Assembly (NCBI GenBank): GCA_030544685.1
Contig: CP086683.1
Coordinates: forward strand, 3,658,001-3,722,000
DNA: 64,000 nt
Direction: 5' to 3'
From: Pseudomonas sp. B21_DOA
Lineage (GTDB): Bacteria; Pseudomonadota; Gammaproteobacteria; Pseudomonadales; Pseudomonadaceae
In this document: one piece after another, positions 1-8,845 of the stretch
How positions within the stretch are numbered: position 1 is the stretch's first letter
Layout of the letters: each line of letters begins with the position of its first letter
Notes under the pieces: model-generated
Database searches by the model: none
What the model was told of the DNA's origin: nothing
Seen by the model: only the letters and a program-made list of their open reading frames with translations
Translations under genes and position numbers: made by a program

Positions 1-59
1 TGGAAAGATACTTGTAGTTGACAATGACATGACAACATTTAGCGTCGTTGACCCGTCTA
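1..59. other. Left flank of unknown origin
   Basis: No gene or RNA is recognisable here. Together with the next ~55 bases it replaces the expected 3' half of the DUF4406 gene, so a recombination junction lies near position 112-118. The stretch is less GC-rich than its surroundings and contains a TTGACA, but no convincing -10 partner was seen. It could be chromosome, another element, or rearranged phage DNA; too little is visible to choose. Confidence 0.3.
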
Positions 60-301
60 CTATCTGGGGGTCAGATAAAGAGTGTAATATCTGCGGAATT
101 GTAGATCGCTTTCGTTGCAGGCCATCAAGGTGGCGATGTCGAGGCGCATGAAGTCGCTCCAGTTGCCGCCGTCGGAGTTGATCTCGGCGGGGTTTGTAAC
201 GGGGTGGCCGCCGGCTCGAAGCTAGCGGTCATGGAGAGGAGCAGCAGGAAGTTCAGGTCCAGAATGTTGCTCATGGGACCGCTGAGGTAGATGCGCTTCA
301 T
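60..301 (-). pseudogene. DUF4406 (nucleoside 2-deoxyribosyltransferase-like) gene, frameshifted and truncated
   Basis: The start reads MKRIYLSGPMS, the family signature of phage DUF4406 proteins (Rossmann-like fold, related to nucleoside deoxyribosyltransferases). In another frame the conserved stretch GGHPVTNPAEINSDGGNW followed by SDFMRLDIATLMACN is readable at about 112-215. Between the two parts there is a frame change near 245 and an in-frame TAG near 222. After MACN the similarity to the family ends and 18 unrelated codons run to a stop, so the C-terminal half is missing. The ATG overlaps the stop of the upstream gene (ATGA), which fits the leftward early operon. It is unlikely to be functional. 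Confidence 0.75.
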
Positions 302-891
302 GCTGCCTCCTGCTGCGGTTGTTCTTGGCGCAACGCGCCCTGTACCGATTCCACCACCCGGCGCAGATAGTTGAATTCGTGATTCTCCTCGACCGCCTTG
401 TCGCCAACCGGGTAGTGCCACTCATCACCAAACAGTTCAGTCAGCAGCCTGTCGTGATGCCAGCATTCGCTTGGCGACTCGACGCTTCGCAGAGCGTCGA
501 TGTCGTGCCAGAGCTCACGCGCCTCATCCTTGCTCAGCTCATCCAGCTCCCAGTCATGTCGGCCGGTCTGTTGCCGGCGCCGCTGGACGATGCACTTTTT
601 CGCGAAGGTGTGAAGGGCGTTCCCGCTGAACCGCGTACTGCTGATACCGCGATCGAGGCAGTTCAGGACGTAGTGCCAATCACAGTCGGCCACGAACTCG
701 GCCACCGTGCGCGGACCCATGCCGCCCCAGTAGGCGCTCCAGCTGTGGTCCCAGCAATTGACCGTGATTTTGCCCTGGGCGGTCTGATAGCTCGGGTCGG
801 ATTCAGTGGGGCAGTCGCGGCGGCCGAAGTCCTCGAGGAACACGGTAATAGCGTCGAGACGCGGCGCGCCGGTGATCACCAGCTTGGTCAC
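298..891 (-). CDS. Phage early protein of unknown function
   Basis: This 197-residue protein has no signal peptide or membrane segment. It contains an aromatic-rich block around residues 45-60 (WDHSWSAYWGGMG) and several Cys and Trp residues. The block ITVFLEDFG near residue 15, the YWGGMG block and the following AEFVADCDWHY recur in proteins of lambdoid prophages as I recall them, but I know no function for them. The C-terminal third is highly charged. The stop overlaps the ATG of the DUF4406 gene, indicating translational coupling in the leftward operon. Confidence 0.75.
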   Translation of the reverse strand: MTKLVITGAPRLDAITVFLEDFGRRDCPTESDPSYQTAQGKITVNCWDHSWSAYWGGMGPRTVAEFVADCDWHYVLNCLDRGISSTRFSGNALHTFAKKCIVQRRRQQTGRHDWELDELSKDEARELWHDIDALRSVESPSECWHHDRLLTELFGDEWHYPVGDKAVEENHEFNYLRRVVESVQGALRQEQPQQEAA

Positions 892-1029
892 AGTCGAGCG
901 CTCAACCTTCAGCGGCTCGGCCGGTTTGTTTTCTGTGGGGATGACGGATACCTATGCCGGGGCATGCCCGGGCGGTGGAGGGTGGCGAGGGATCAGCTAC
1001 AGTTCAGCGTTCAGTCAATGGAGAAACTT

Positions 1030-1260
1030 ATGAGCTGCTTTATCTGTGGTGGTGCGGCAAGGACTGTCCCTTCGATCGGGGACTATCAAGAAAGAGTGTG
1101 CGCCGGCTGCGGGCATTACCGGATAAGCGGAACAGTGGTTGATCAACTAGAGCGTTTCAACCGCAAACTCGATATAGATCTCATGCGCACGTTTGTTCAG
1201 CGGGATGCAGCTAAAGGGATCGTTCCCAACATTACGACCTATGTGGCAAATATCGAGTGA
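1030..1260 (+). CDS. Small zinc-ribbon-like protein
   Basis: This 76-residue protein begins MSCFICGG and has a second pair CAGCGHYRIS near residue 25. The two CxxC pairs about 20 residues apart look like a zinc ribbon. The start at 1030 was chosen because a GGAG lies at the right distance; an in-frame ATG at 1018 is less well placed. It runs opposite to the early operon and convergently with the methyltransferase, so it may be an independently transcribed cargo gene. Function unknown; the metal site is an inference from cysteine spacing. Confidence 0.65.
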   Translation: MSCFICGGAARTVPSIGDYQERVCAGCGHYRISGTVVDQLERFNRKLDIDLMRTFVQRDAAKGIVPNITTYVANIE

Positions 1261-1263
1261 TTG

Positions 1264-2187
1264 TCAGGCGGCTGCTTTCAGCGCTTCGATGATTCGCTGA
1301 CCGGCGAGCGGCGGAACAGCGTTGCCAGCCATGTGCATGGTCAGCCGGTGGTTGTCGGGACGTAGGGTATCAGCGGGGAACGACATGGCGGCCAGCGCTT
1401 CGTTGGCCGAAAGCATCCGCATTTCATCGCCGCGAACCAGCGCCCAGCGATCCAGCGTAGTAATGGTGCCGATCGGTCGGTTGATATCACGACCGGTCAG
1501 CCCTGAGCCCTTGCCGTAGTAGGGCATGATGAACTGATCACCGAATCGCTCTCGGCCGTTGCGCACCCGGTCCAAAGTGGCCTGCGCGCGCCCTGGCTTA
1601 TCGATTGGTGACCAGCGCCCAGCGTCGAACTGCAGGAAGCTGGCGGCGGGAACGTGCTGTCGCCGGTGCAGTTCGAGCATCAGCGGCGACTTGCTGCGTG
1701 TGCAGACCAGGAACAGACGCACGCGGTGCTGTGGCACGCCGAGATCAGCGCAGTCGACTACGTGCGGCGCGATCATGTAGCCCAACGCTGCCATGGCCTG
1801 CGACCAGGCTGGATACAGTGCCCAGTCCGTGAACTCTTCGACATTCTCAACCAGCACAACTTCGGGCTTGTGGTACTCGGCGGCGGACACAACCGCCCAT
1901 GCTGTCGAGCGGGATGCGTCGTGCTGTGCATTGCCTGACTTTTTGCCCCGGGCTTTCGAATGCCCCTGGCAGCACGGTGACGCGAGCATGATGTCGTGAG
2001 CTGGGACCTTCGACCAATCGGCCTGATGCAGGTCTTGGCAGATGTGGATGGCGTCCGGGTGATTGGCGCTGTGCCACTCGACGGCGACCGGCCAGTGGTT
2101 GGCCGCCCAGATAACTTCGATGCCGGCATTGCGGGCACCAGTGGACCATCCGCCAAGACCGGCGAATAAATCGATTGCAGTGGGCAT
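1264..2187 (-). CDS. DNA (cytosine-5-)-methyltransferase
   Basis: A 307-residue C5-methyltransferase that would add a methyl group from S-adenosylmethionine to cytosine in a specific DNA site. Visible motifs: I, DLFAGLGGWS (residues 6-15); IV, SPCCQGHS with the catalytic Cys before Gln; VI, VENVEEF; VIII, QHRVRLFLV; and the C-terminal GNAVPP (motif X region). The usual PPCQ reads PCCQ. The target-recognition part is short. The start MPTAIDLF at 2187 fits the family better than an upstream in-frame codon at 2220. No partner restriction enzyme is nearby, so it probably protects phage DNA or changes host methylation. Lies in the leftward early operon. Confidence 0.9.
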   Translation of the reverse strand: MPTAIDLFAGLGGWSTGARNAGIEVIWAANHWPVAVEWHSANHPDAIHICQDLHQADWSKVPAHDIMLASPCCQGHSKARGKKSGNAQHDASRSTAWAVVSAAEYHKPEVVLVENVEEFTDWALYPAWSQAMAALGYMIAPHVVDCADLGVPQHRVRLFLVCTRSKSPLMLELHRRQHVPAASFLQFDAGRWSPIDKPGRAQATLDRVRNGRERFGDQFIMPYYGKGSGLTGRDINRPIGTITTLDRWALVRGDEMRMLSANEALAAMSFPADTLRPDNHRLTMHMAGNAVPPLAGQRIIEALKAAA

Positions 2188-2231
2188 GGGGATACCTCGC
2201 CGCGTATTATTTGCGGTCAAAAAGGGGGGAT

Positions 2232-2864
2232 ATGCTCAACGACTACGGGAAAAGTTTGTTTAAACCATGGTGCTCGGTGCAGAACGTTGTGTGGTGTCTT
2301 GCGTTGTTTTACATGGGCTGGCTGTTGGTCAGAATCTACGATCTTAAAAATTCTGATGTTGCCAGTTGGGTCCAGGCATTTGGATCTATAGCTGCGATCT
2401 TGGGTGCTTTTGCTATTAGCAATCGTCAGGCGACACTACAGCGAGAAAGCGTAGCGGCAGCGGAGCTGAAACGGAAAAACAGATTCAAATCGATTATGTT
2501 GCTCTTAGCTGGGAAGCATTTAGATGACATACGACGGCTGAAAAGGGTTGTTCAGGAGGCAAATTATGGTTCGGATCCTTCAGAGGCATTCGAGCCTTAC
2601 ATTAAAAGCGGATACCCCTTGAAGTGGCCTAGCCATCTTGAGGCTCTGAAGAATATCGATATCAATGAGCTTGATGCCAATCACATAAGTGTGCTCATGG
2701 ACATGCAAGTAGCTGCTCAGTTTGCATTGTCACTTTGTGCTCGACTTGAAGATTGGAAGGCATATGGAGACGATGAAGTGGAAGCTATGGAACGCCTTGA
2801 GCGCTTCAGTGATGAAACTCAGGACAACATTCTCTATATCCAGACTGAACCGTGGGACTTTTGA
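2232..2864 (+). CDS. Two-helix inner-membrane protein, probable phage cargo
   Basis: A 210-residue protein with two hydrophobic segments near the N-terminus (about residues 18-36 and 44-62), then a charged cytoplasmic helical domain of about 140 residues. The start at 2232 has a strong purine-rich site (GGGGGGA) just upstream. It is AT-richer than the neighbouring genes and runs against the leftward operon, typical of a cargo gene (moron) expressed from its own promoter. The layout resembles membrane proteins that block superinfection, but no family was recognised; this role is inference only. Confidence 0.75.
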   Translation: MLNDYGKSLFKPWCSVQNVVWCLALFYMGWLLVRIYDLKNSDVASWVQAFGSIAAILGAFAISNRQATLQRESVAAAELKRKNRFKSIMLLLAGKHLDDIRRLKRVVQEANYGSDPSEAFEPYIKSGYPLKWPSHLEALKNIDINELDANHISVLMDMQVAAQFALSLCARLEDWKAYGDDEVEAMERLERFSDETQDNILYIQTEPWDF

Positions 2865-2871
2865 TGGAGCT

Positions 2872-3739
2872 TCAGTCCCCGCAAAAACAATCTATATCTT
2901 CGGCGATATAGTCAAAATTGAAATCGGTCTGACGGGATCGTTGCTCTGCAGACCAGCCCATCGTCTTGTAATCGGCTCGATCCTGTCGAAAGACCTGCCG
3001 GAATCGCTCTTCAGTGCCTGACCACCAGATCACCCGGGATGGGTCATCCATGATGGTCTTGATCAGCTTGCCTTCGTTTTTTCCAGCAGAGGTCGCAGTT
3101 GCCGAAGTCAGAGTCCATTCCCAGATCGAATGGCTGCGCCGTCCAGAACGCACCGACATCCTCCTTGGTGACGCCGGCGGTGTAGGACGGGCACACGTTG
3201 TCCCAGCGGGTGCCGCCGCGATCATTGGCAGCCATCATTCGGTGATACCGCTTCGGCTCGTCGTAGCGAATGCCGACAACGCAATCCCACTCGGTGTATC
3301 CTAGGGCGCGCATGTGTTTCTCGCCGATCTTCACCTTCAGATACGCGGTGCACATGTTGTTCGAGAAGTTCGGCAGCACCGGAGGCAGGTTCTTTTCGGC
3401 CTTCCGGTATGCGGCGTAATACTCGAGCATCATCGTGAAAGGCTCGCCGTTGCGGCTGGCAGTTTCGAAGTCCACCAGCCTGTACCAGGGCGCGTCATCC
3501 GGCTGGCCGTACTTGCGGCACCATTCCATCCAGACGATGTTCACGTTCCAGCGCTTCGCAATCTGGTCGATGAAGATCAGCGTTTCCTCGCGCTCTTTGC
3601 CGGTGTTCTGGAAGAATAGGTGCACATCAGGCGGGAGGGTGCCGCCGTGTGCTTCGAGGATCTTGTAGACCATGTGCCCGCTGGTGCGACCACCGCTGAT
3701 GCCGATCTGGGCCGGGCCGGTGATCAGGTAGGGATTCAT
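2872..3739 (-). pseudogene. Phosphoadenosine-phosphosulfate-reductase-like PP-loop protein, frameshifted
   Basis: The protein starts MNPYLITGPAQIGISGGRTSG; SGGRTSG is the PP-loop ATP-binding signature of the adenine-nucleotide alpha-hydrolase fold. A later CDLCW follows the pattern of related phage proteins annotated as PAPS reductase family. The frame breaks at an A6 run (3077-3082 on the plus strand) right after CDLCWKK, and the rest (GKLIKTIMDDPSRVIWW, to 2872) is in another frame. An A8 run would restore a 289-residue protein. Phage members are thought to act on nucleotides or DNA/RNA modification rather than sulfate assimilation; substrate unknown. May be intact if the run was miscounted. 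Confidence 0.8.
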
Positions 3740-3834
3740 AATTGCTCCAGACAGCCGATTGCCTCGCCGGCTGGCGTGATACGTTGATATGAGGTGATAT
3801 GCTGATTAAAAATTGGTAGCTGGGGGCTTAAGCA

Positions 3835-4781
3835 ATGCAAGTAAATATAATCTCTACCTTACGTTGGCTTAATGTAGATGCTGAGCCGGGGATCTACGAA
3901 ATGATGCCCGGAGTCTCTATCGTCAACGATCGCAAAGTAATCAGGAATCTTCTCGATTCCAAGTTCAAGTATTTTGCCGGGCATATTGAATATGATCACT
4001 TGCTCAATGCTGACCACTTAGTAGTATGTATGCCAGAGCACGTTGATGCATGGGAAGGGTATGATCACAGCGAGCCCTTGCTTTATACATGGCTGATATG
4101 GCTTTCGATGATTATTGAGGACTCTTGGTTAGTGCAAGATAATGCAATAGGCTGTGAGCTAGCGCATTGTAATTTGAAAAATGATGGCCAGGATTATTGG
4201 ACTAGTAACGGATTGTACTCAACCCTATCTAAAGCGAATGGCGAAGCTTTAGTGTCTACGACTTTCACCGCGTCACAAATTGAACAGTGGCGGGATGTAA
4301 GTTTAGAGTTAAGAAGTCACCTCCATGACAAGGGCTTTACCATTTTCCAATCGCCAGTTTCGAAAAAAGCACGCGGTTTGACCGCTTCCTTAGCTTCATA
4401 ACGTCAGCGCGAAAAACTCGTTATCCATCCCTGAAAATTGCTCAGATATGCAGTGCTCTAGAAAGCCTTTTTTCAACAAGCACAGGCGAACTAACACATA
4501 GGCTATCTGAGCGAGTAGCTCACTTTCTAGGTGGTTCAGCTGAGGAGATGGAAGCTACATACCAATTCATGAAGAAGGCCTATGCGATTCGCTCCCAAGT
4601 AACTCACGGATCTCATATAAAACAGTCGGATATCGATGCCTCACCTTCAATAAGCGAAGGGTTGCAGGATATTTGCAGGGAGATTGTATTTAAAGTTCTT
4701 CGCGATCCGACTAAGCAGGAGGTTGTTTACGGATCAAATGAACTAATTGAAGATTACTTTAGAAAACAACTATTTGCTTGA
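3835..4781 (+). pseudogene. HEPN-domain (ApeA-like) cargo protein, frameshifted; possible defence gene
   Basis: Frame one (3835-4401) gives 188 residues. From an A6 run at 4363-4368 the next frame continues without a stop to 4781, giving about 315 residues if one A is missing. The C-terminal ~120 residues carry the pattern of ApeA-type HEPN domains: RFDRFLSFI, then ICSALESLFS, then ERVAHFL, then KKAYAIRSQVTHGS. The last contains the Rx4-6H ribonuclease motif (RSQVTH). The gene is AT-rich, runs opposite to its neighbours and is monocistronic. HEPN proteins of this type are known abortive-infection RNases, so exclusion of other phages is plausible. The N-terminal part was not recognised. Confidence 0.75.
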
Positions 4782-4788
4782 GGTGGTG

Positions 4789-5178
4789 TTACCTATAGCG
4801 CGGGGTGTGTATTTCGTCGTCAGGCTCTGGAGGATCGTCGGCGAGCGACTTCATGCCAGCCTCCCTGATCAGTCGCGACACCTTTTCGGTAACTACATAT
4901 GGTGTCGTGACACTGCGAAGCATCTTGGCCTGGGTTTCGAAGTCGGCGGCGATCAGGTTCATCAGCAGCAGCTGGTAAACCTCCTGCTGGTTGTTGATGC
5001 CGTGCGCTGCCATGACCCGCTTGAGGTCTGGCTTGAACACCCGGGCCACCTCAACCGTAAACTTCTCGACGCCCAATGCAGCGTCCTTTGCTGCTGCCTT
5101 CTCGCGCTTCCTGCGCTGCTTGATGGCTTCCGCTGTCGGCTGCGGCTCTTCCGCCGTCAGTTCCTGTTCCTCGGCCAT
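4789..5178 (-). CDS. Early protein of unknown function
   Basis: A 129-residue soluble protein. Residues 1-40 are acidic then strongly basic (KQRRKREKAAAK), the middle (about 45-95) is predicted helical, and the C-terminus is proline- and acid-rich. The basic helical part could contact nucleic acid, but no family was recognised. It is the first gene of the leftward early operon downstream of the small 5.3-6 kb genes and ends beside the convergent HEPN gene. Confidence 0.7.
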   Translation of the reverse strand: MAEEQELTAEEPQPTAEAIKQRRKREKAAAKDAALGVEKFTVEVARVFKPDLKRVMAAHGINNQQEVYQLLLMNLIAADFETQAKMLRSVTTPYVVTEKVSRLIREAGMKSLADDPPEPDDEIHTPRYR

Positions 5179-5253
5179 GGACTACCTCTTCAATTCCGCT
5201 GGCCGGCAAGTCCAACCAGGTCTGTCGTTTGCGTTGTTGGGTGCGAAAACGTC

Positions 5254-5719
5254 TCACGCTGCGACCTTCACCTGATGCCAGGCGCCGGCGGCGTAGAACA
5301 GCTTCGCGGCTTGGGCTTCGTCCATCGATATCTCGTCGGGAATGGCGATCCAGCCCGAGGCGACCAGATGATTCGGGTTCGCGCTGTTGCGCAGCTCCAA
5401 GTAGTAATGCTCGATGGCATCTGTCAGGCGCTCGACCTTGTAGATGCCCTCGGGCGAGATCTCCACCGACTTGATGTACTCGGCGCCGCGCTCGTCGCGA
5501 CACATGGCGGCGATGTAGATCGTCCAGCGATACGAGAAATCGAATATCGCGTTGGCGATCGCCAGACTGCGGATCTGCTTGCAGCTCTTCCAGCTCGCCA
5601 TGATCTGGCTGCCGCTGGGATCGATGTTCACGACCGCGACAAGGTTGGTGCGCAGCAGCGCCCGGCAACTGCGCTCAGCCCGGGCGAAACCGTTTGTTGG
5701 GTTTGCGTTTCGACTTCAT
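5254..5719 (-). pseudogene. Early phage protein, start and body in different frames
   Basis: A start codon at 5719 overlaps the stop of the upstream gene (ATGA) and reads MKSKRKPNKRFRPG before a stop. The body of the protein is in another frame: it is open from about 5690 (SCRALLRTNLVAVVNIDPSG) to 5254 and includes WKSCKQIRSLAIANAIFDFS. Reading the body alone from a GTG at 5631 gives 125 residues. I infer one gene of about 155 residues with a frameshift near 5685-5700. Function not recognised; the compact alpha/beta pattern is consistent with a small cytosolic phage protein. Confidence 0.6.
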
Positions 5720-5958
5720 AGCGAGTCCGCCATTTTGCGCAGCGCCTTCCGTTCGGCGGCCGATATTGGCTTCGGGCGCCGCTTGAGGACCGTTTCAGGG
5801 TCTATTTTGTTAGAGCGCGGAGGCTTTGGCTTCATGCGGGCGGTTGGCAGCTCTTTGAAGCTGGCGCCGGGCCGCGTCCAGAAGTCAGCCATCGCAGCGG
5901 CGATTTCATCCGACTTAGTCTGTTTTGCGCGAACTGCGTTGAGGTTGAGGCTGATCAT
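5716..5958 (-). CDS. Small basic early protein
   Basis: An 80-residue, highly basic protein: the C-terminal half is rich in Lys, Arg and Pro (KPKPPRSNK, LKRRPKPIS, KALRKM). It sits directly behind the YqaJ gene with only two bases between them and overlaps the next start by ATGA, so it belongs to the recombination module. Such small basic proteins often bind DNA or a recombination partner; this is inference and no family was recognised. Confidence 0.65.
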   Translation of the reverse strand: MISLNLNAVRAKQTKSDEIAAAMADFWTRPGASFKELPTARMKPKPPRSNKIDPETVLKRRPKPISAAERKALRKMADSL

Positions 5959-5960
5959 GC

Positions 5961-6629
5961 TCAGGCTCCTAATCGATGCGCTTGTGCCCGCGCTTTATCC
6001 GCTACTTCGTCAACCATCCGGCCTAGCTCCAGGTTGAACTGGACCAGCTCTTGATGAAGCATCGCGATGTACTCGTCGTCGCGCTTAATGGTCTCGATGT
6101 ACAGGCGGCAGTCTTCATCTTGTCGCGGATCGAACGACAGGAAATCCCACCATTCCCGGCCCGTGACGAACATGCAGCCCTGAACCTGCGGCTTGTGTTC
6201 GTCGGGCATTCCTTCGAGCCAGGTACGGACGTGGACGGCCTCATTGAAAGGGCACTTCGACTCAATGCCGCCGTCTTCGCCAATCAAACCGTCCGGCGAG
6301 CAGCCCAGCCAGTCGTATTTTGGGTGAACCACCAAGCCCGACTTGATGACGGTGTTGCCGGTCAGAATTTCGTAATAGTCGTGACTCGACTGCTCAACCT
6401 CGGTACCCCACGCCATCGACTTGCTGCTGACCGAATGCTTCGATCGGTTGGCCAAGCGCTCGAAGGCAAGCTCGCGCATGTAAGTGGTGCGGGCCGCGAG
6501 CGGCTTGCGCTTCCCGTGCTTGTCGCGATCCCCCCAAGCAATCACATCCTTGAACCTGCTTGCCGTTAGGCGCCCGCTGCGGTCTTGATGCCACTGCTCG
6601 GTGCGCTGAAGGTCTATTGAGGCGTTCAT
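5961..6629 (-). CDS. YqaJ-type viral exonuclease
   Basis: A 222-residue protein of the YqaJ viral recombinase family (PD-(D/E)XK nuclease fold, functional analogue of lambda exonuclease). Visible: LTASRFKDVIAWGD near the N-terminus, WGTEVEQSSHDYYE, the active-site segment GCSPDGLIGEDGGIESKCP (Asp and Glu-x-Lys) and the helical C-terminus. It would resect double-strand ends 5' to 3' to leave 3' single strands for the annealing protein RecT. Its start overlaps the recT stop (ATGA), so the pair is co-translated. Acts in phage DNA recombination and replication after infection. Confidence 0.92.
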   Translation of the reverse strand: MNASIDLQRTEQWHQDRSGRLTASRFKDVIAWGDRDKHGKRKPLAARTTYMRELAFERLANRSKHSVSSKSMAWGTEVEQSSHDYYEILTGNTVIKSGLVVHPKYDWLGCSPDGLIGEDGGIESKCPFNEAVHVRTWLEGMPDEHKPQVQGCMFVTGREWWDFLSFDPRQDEDCRLYIETIKRDDEYIAMLHQELVQFNLELGRMVDEVADKARAQAHRLGA

Positions 6630-7606
6630 TGCTCGCCGCCTTGCACATCGTCGTTCGCATTTCCGTTTGAGCTTTCGTTGAGGGTTGTGAACTCTGCCTC
6701 AATTGTCTGTGCAATCGACTTCAGCTCACCGTGACGTGTCACGCCAATAGCGCCGCGCTGCTGCGGCTTCAACGCCTTCCAGGCCTTTTCGTAGCCATCA
6801 ATTCCTTGTTCTTGAGCGATCTTTTTCAGCTGCTCGAAAAGGTCAGTTGTTGCGTCAGTTGTGTCGCCCTGAGGAACCGACGCAGCTCCCACATCAGCTG
6901 GCTTTTCGTTGGCAGATCGTGGTGTAACATCCGTTTCCGGAAGCGCGTAGCCGTCGTCCAGCTCGTCACGGGTGTACACGCCTAGAATCACGTCGGGGCA
7001 ATACAGGCGTGCCCATTTTTTCAGTGCCAGGTATGCGATCTGCTGCTTCGGATCGTCCGCCCAGAGCGTGGAGTTTCGGGTTCGAGCCTGAGTCATCAAG
7101 GTGGTCAATTCGCGGGGAGCGTCTTCGCCAACGAACGTCGCCCAAACGCGGACGCCGAGGCCCTTCTCGTCGTTGATATTCCAGTTTGGGACTCGGTATT
7201 TCTTCGGCTGCCCGTGATCATCCGTTTGCTTTTTGCTTTCGATTTCACGGAAGTTGCCAATGATCTTGTCCCAGTCGCCAAACCACTCGTAATGGATTCG
7301 ATCAAGGGTCGGCGCTCGCGTGGTAATCACCGCGTTGACGAGCTGTGCTTCATAGCTGAGCTGGCCGCCGTTGACGATGAATGTCTTCTGCGCCACCTGG
7401 AAGGGGTTCATGCCCCATTGCATGGACTGCATGATCACTGCCATGCAGTCGGCAGTGTTGCCGTGAAAATGCTTCGGCAGGGTGGTTTTGCCGCCTGCCA
7501 TGATGCCCGCGAGCTCAGTCATCGACTGCATGCTGTCGCGATTGAGGATCAGGCCCGTCGGGCTGGTGTCCATTGGTACAGTAGCGATCTGGGTTTGAGC
7601 GTTCAT
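6626..7606 (-). CDS. recT: RecT-family single-strand annealing protein
   Basis: A 326-residue RecT homologue. Conserved family blocks are clear: MQWGMNPFQVAQKTFIVNG, LSYEAQLVNAVI, a TLMTQARTRNSTLW block and QIAYLALKKWARLYCPD. RecT anneals complementary single strands made by the neighbouring exonuclease. The C-terminal ~90 residues (from ETDVTPRS) are a low-complexity linker plus an acidic tail. The start MNAQTQIATV at 7606 is preferred over an upstream in-frame codon because of the GGAG 8 bases before it. Confidence 0.95.
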   Translation of the reverse strand: MNAQTQIATVPMDTSPTGLILNRDSMQSMTELAGIMAGGKTTLPKHFHGNTADCMAVIMQSMQWGMNPFQVAQKTFIVNGGQLSYEAQLVNAVITTRAPTLDRIHYEWFGDWDKIIGNFREIESKKQTDDHGQPKKYRVPNWNINDEKGLGVRVWATFVGEDAPRELTTLMTQARTRNSTLWADDPKQQIAYLALKKWARLYCPDVILGVYTRDELDDGYALPETDVTPRSANEKPADVGAASVPQGDTTDATTDLFEQLKKIAQEQGIDGYEKAWKALKPQQRGAIGVTRHGELKSIAQTIEAEFTTLNESSNGNANDDVQGGEQ

Positions 7607-7660
7607 TCCTAACTCCATAGCCGACGACTTTGGCCGGCCTCCGGGTTGATTTCAGGGTTT

Positions 7661-8802
7661 TTAGAACGACAGGGCGCGCAGCCAGGCCGATGCCTCGTCA
7701 TTGGTGACGCAGAAGGCCATGGCCACGACCTCGACCACTTCGCCGGCGCTCGGCATGTTCGAGTCAGCAACTTCGTCAGCCACTGGAACCGGATCAACTC
7801 GCACTGCATCTGCCGGCGCTGTGTCGGTAACGGCGGGTGCTGTGATGACGTTTGCAGCCGAAGCGGGTGCTGCAGCCAGTGCGCGCAAGCGAGCCAACTC
7901 TTCTTGGTCACGCTGATACTGCGCATCGCGTTCGCGCTGCTGGCGCTGCTGTTCTTCTTGCTGCTCACGTTGCTGGCGTTGTTGCGCTTCCATATCGCGG
8001 CGCTGCTGGTCGAGCTCATCCTGCTGCTTCTTCAAGCGCAGGCGATCTTCCTCGGCGCGCTGCTTGCGCAACTCCTCTGCTTCCGCATCGGCGATGCGTT
8101 GCTTCTCACGCAGTTCATCCAGCTCTTTTTGTTGGGCCAGCAGCTTGGCTGCCGCCTCTTCGCGGTCAACAGCAGCCCTTTGCAGTGCTTCAAGCTGATC
8201 AATAGCGTTGTCGCGGGCAATGGTGGCTTCCGCTTCGAACTCGGCGTATTCGTCTGGCAGGATTACCGACTCTTTGACGCTCAGAAGCACGTTGGCAACA
8301 TCGGCAGCGCTACGGCTTGCATATGCAGCGGCGACTGAGCTGAATCGGGTGATTTTTGCTCGGATGGCTTCGATGCGCTCAGCTTCGATGCGCTCGCGTT
8401 CGGCCTTGGCGTCAGCTGCGCGCTTTTCTTCGGTCTTGATGGCTTCGTCGACAGGCGCTTCGATCGCTAGTACGCGATCCTTCAACGCCTCACCGAATTC
8501 CTTCACTTGGTTGACGCGAGCCTGGGCGTCTTTAACCGCCTGTTGATAGGGAATCAGCGCCGTTTTCGTGGTATTGGCCAAGGCGTAGCGGACATCGCGA
8601 ATATCCACGCGAACTTCCTCGCGTTCGCCAAGCCCTCACTTGTAGAGCAGTCGACAACGAGGTTCGCGTAGGTCGTTTCCAAGCGGACGATTTGTTCTTC
8701 ATGCGGCCGATATTCGGCGATATCGGTGACAGCTACTTTTGGCGCTCCAGCGGTCATTTCGATGGACTCTTGCAAAGGTGCTTGTTGGGCTTTTGCGGAC
8801 AT
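7661..8802 (-). pseudogene. Long coiled-coil early protein, frameshifted
   Basis: The first part (MSAKAQQAPLQES, from 8802) reads through ANLVVDCSTSEGLANARK and then loses frame at a GG at 8617-8618 (plus strand CC). One extra G restores AREVRVDIRDVRYALANTTK and a 380-residue protein. Residues ~60-130 are helical (VKDAQARVNQVKEFGEALKD). Residues ~200-280 are a Glu/Gln/Arg-rich coiled coil (runs of QQRRDMEAQQRQQ). The C-terminal ~60 residues are globular. It lies just upstream of recT in the operon. Similar phage proteins accompany RecT modules; a structural or recombination-partner role is inferred. Confidence 0.75.
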
Positions 8803-8845
8803 GACGGTTCCTTGCCGCGCCGAGCGCAGCTTGTGGTGGTGTTGT

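Noticed and set aside
61..90. Tn3-type terminal repeat (GGGGTC..) near the left edge
   Set aside because: Only the first few bases resemble such ends; the rest of the repeat does not match.
319..1029. Long plus-strand frame upstream of the small zinc-ribbon gene
   Set aside because: It is the antisense shadow of the 298-891 gene; the real start at 1030 has its own ribosome site.
3077..3082. Programmed frameshift in the PP-loop gene
   Set aside because: The phase needed does not fit a -1 slippery site, and the break resembles the many other run-length losses.
4363..4368. Programmed -1 frameshift in the HEPN gene at A6
   Set aside because: Codons are AAA AAA after TCG, so the upstream tRNA could not re-pair well; identical run-type breaks elsewhere make an error likelier.
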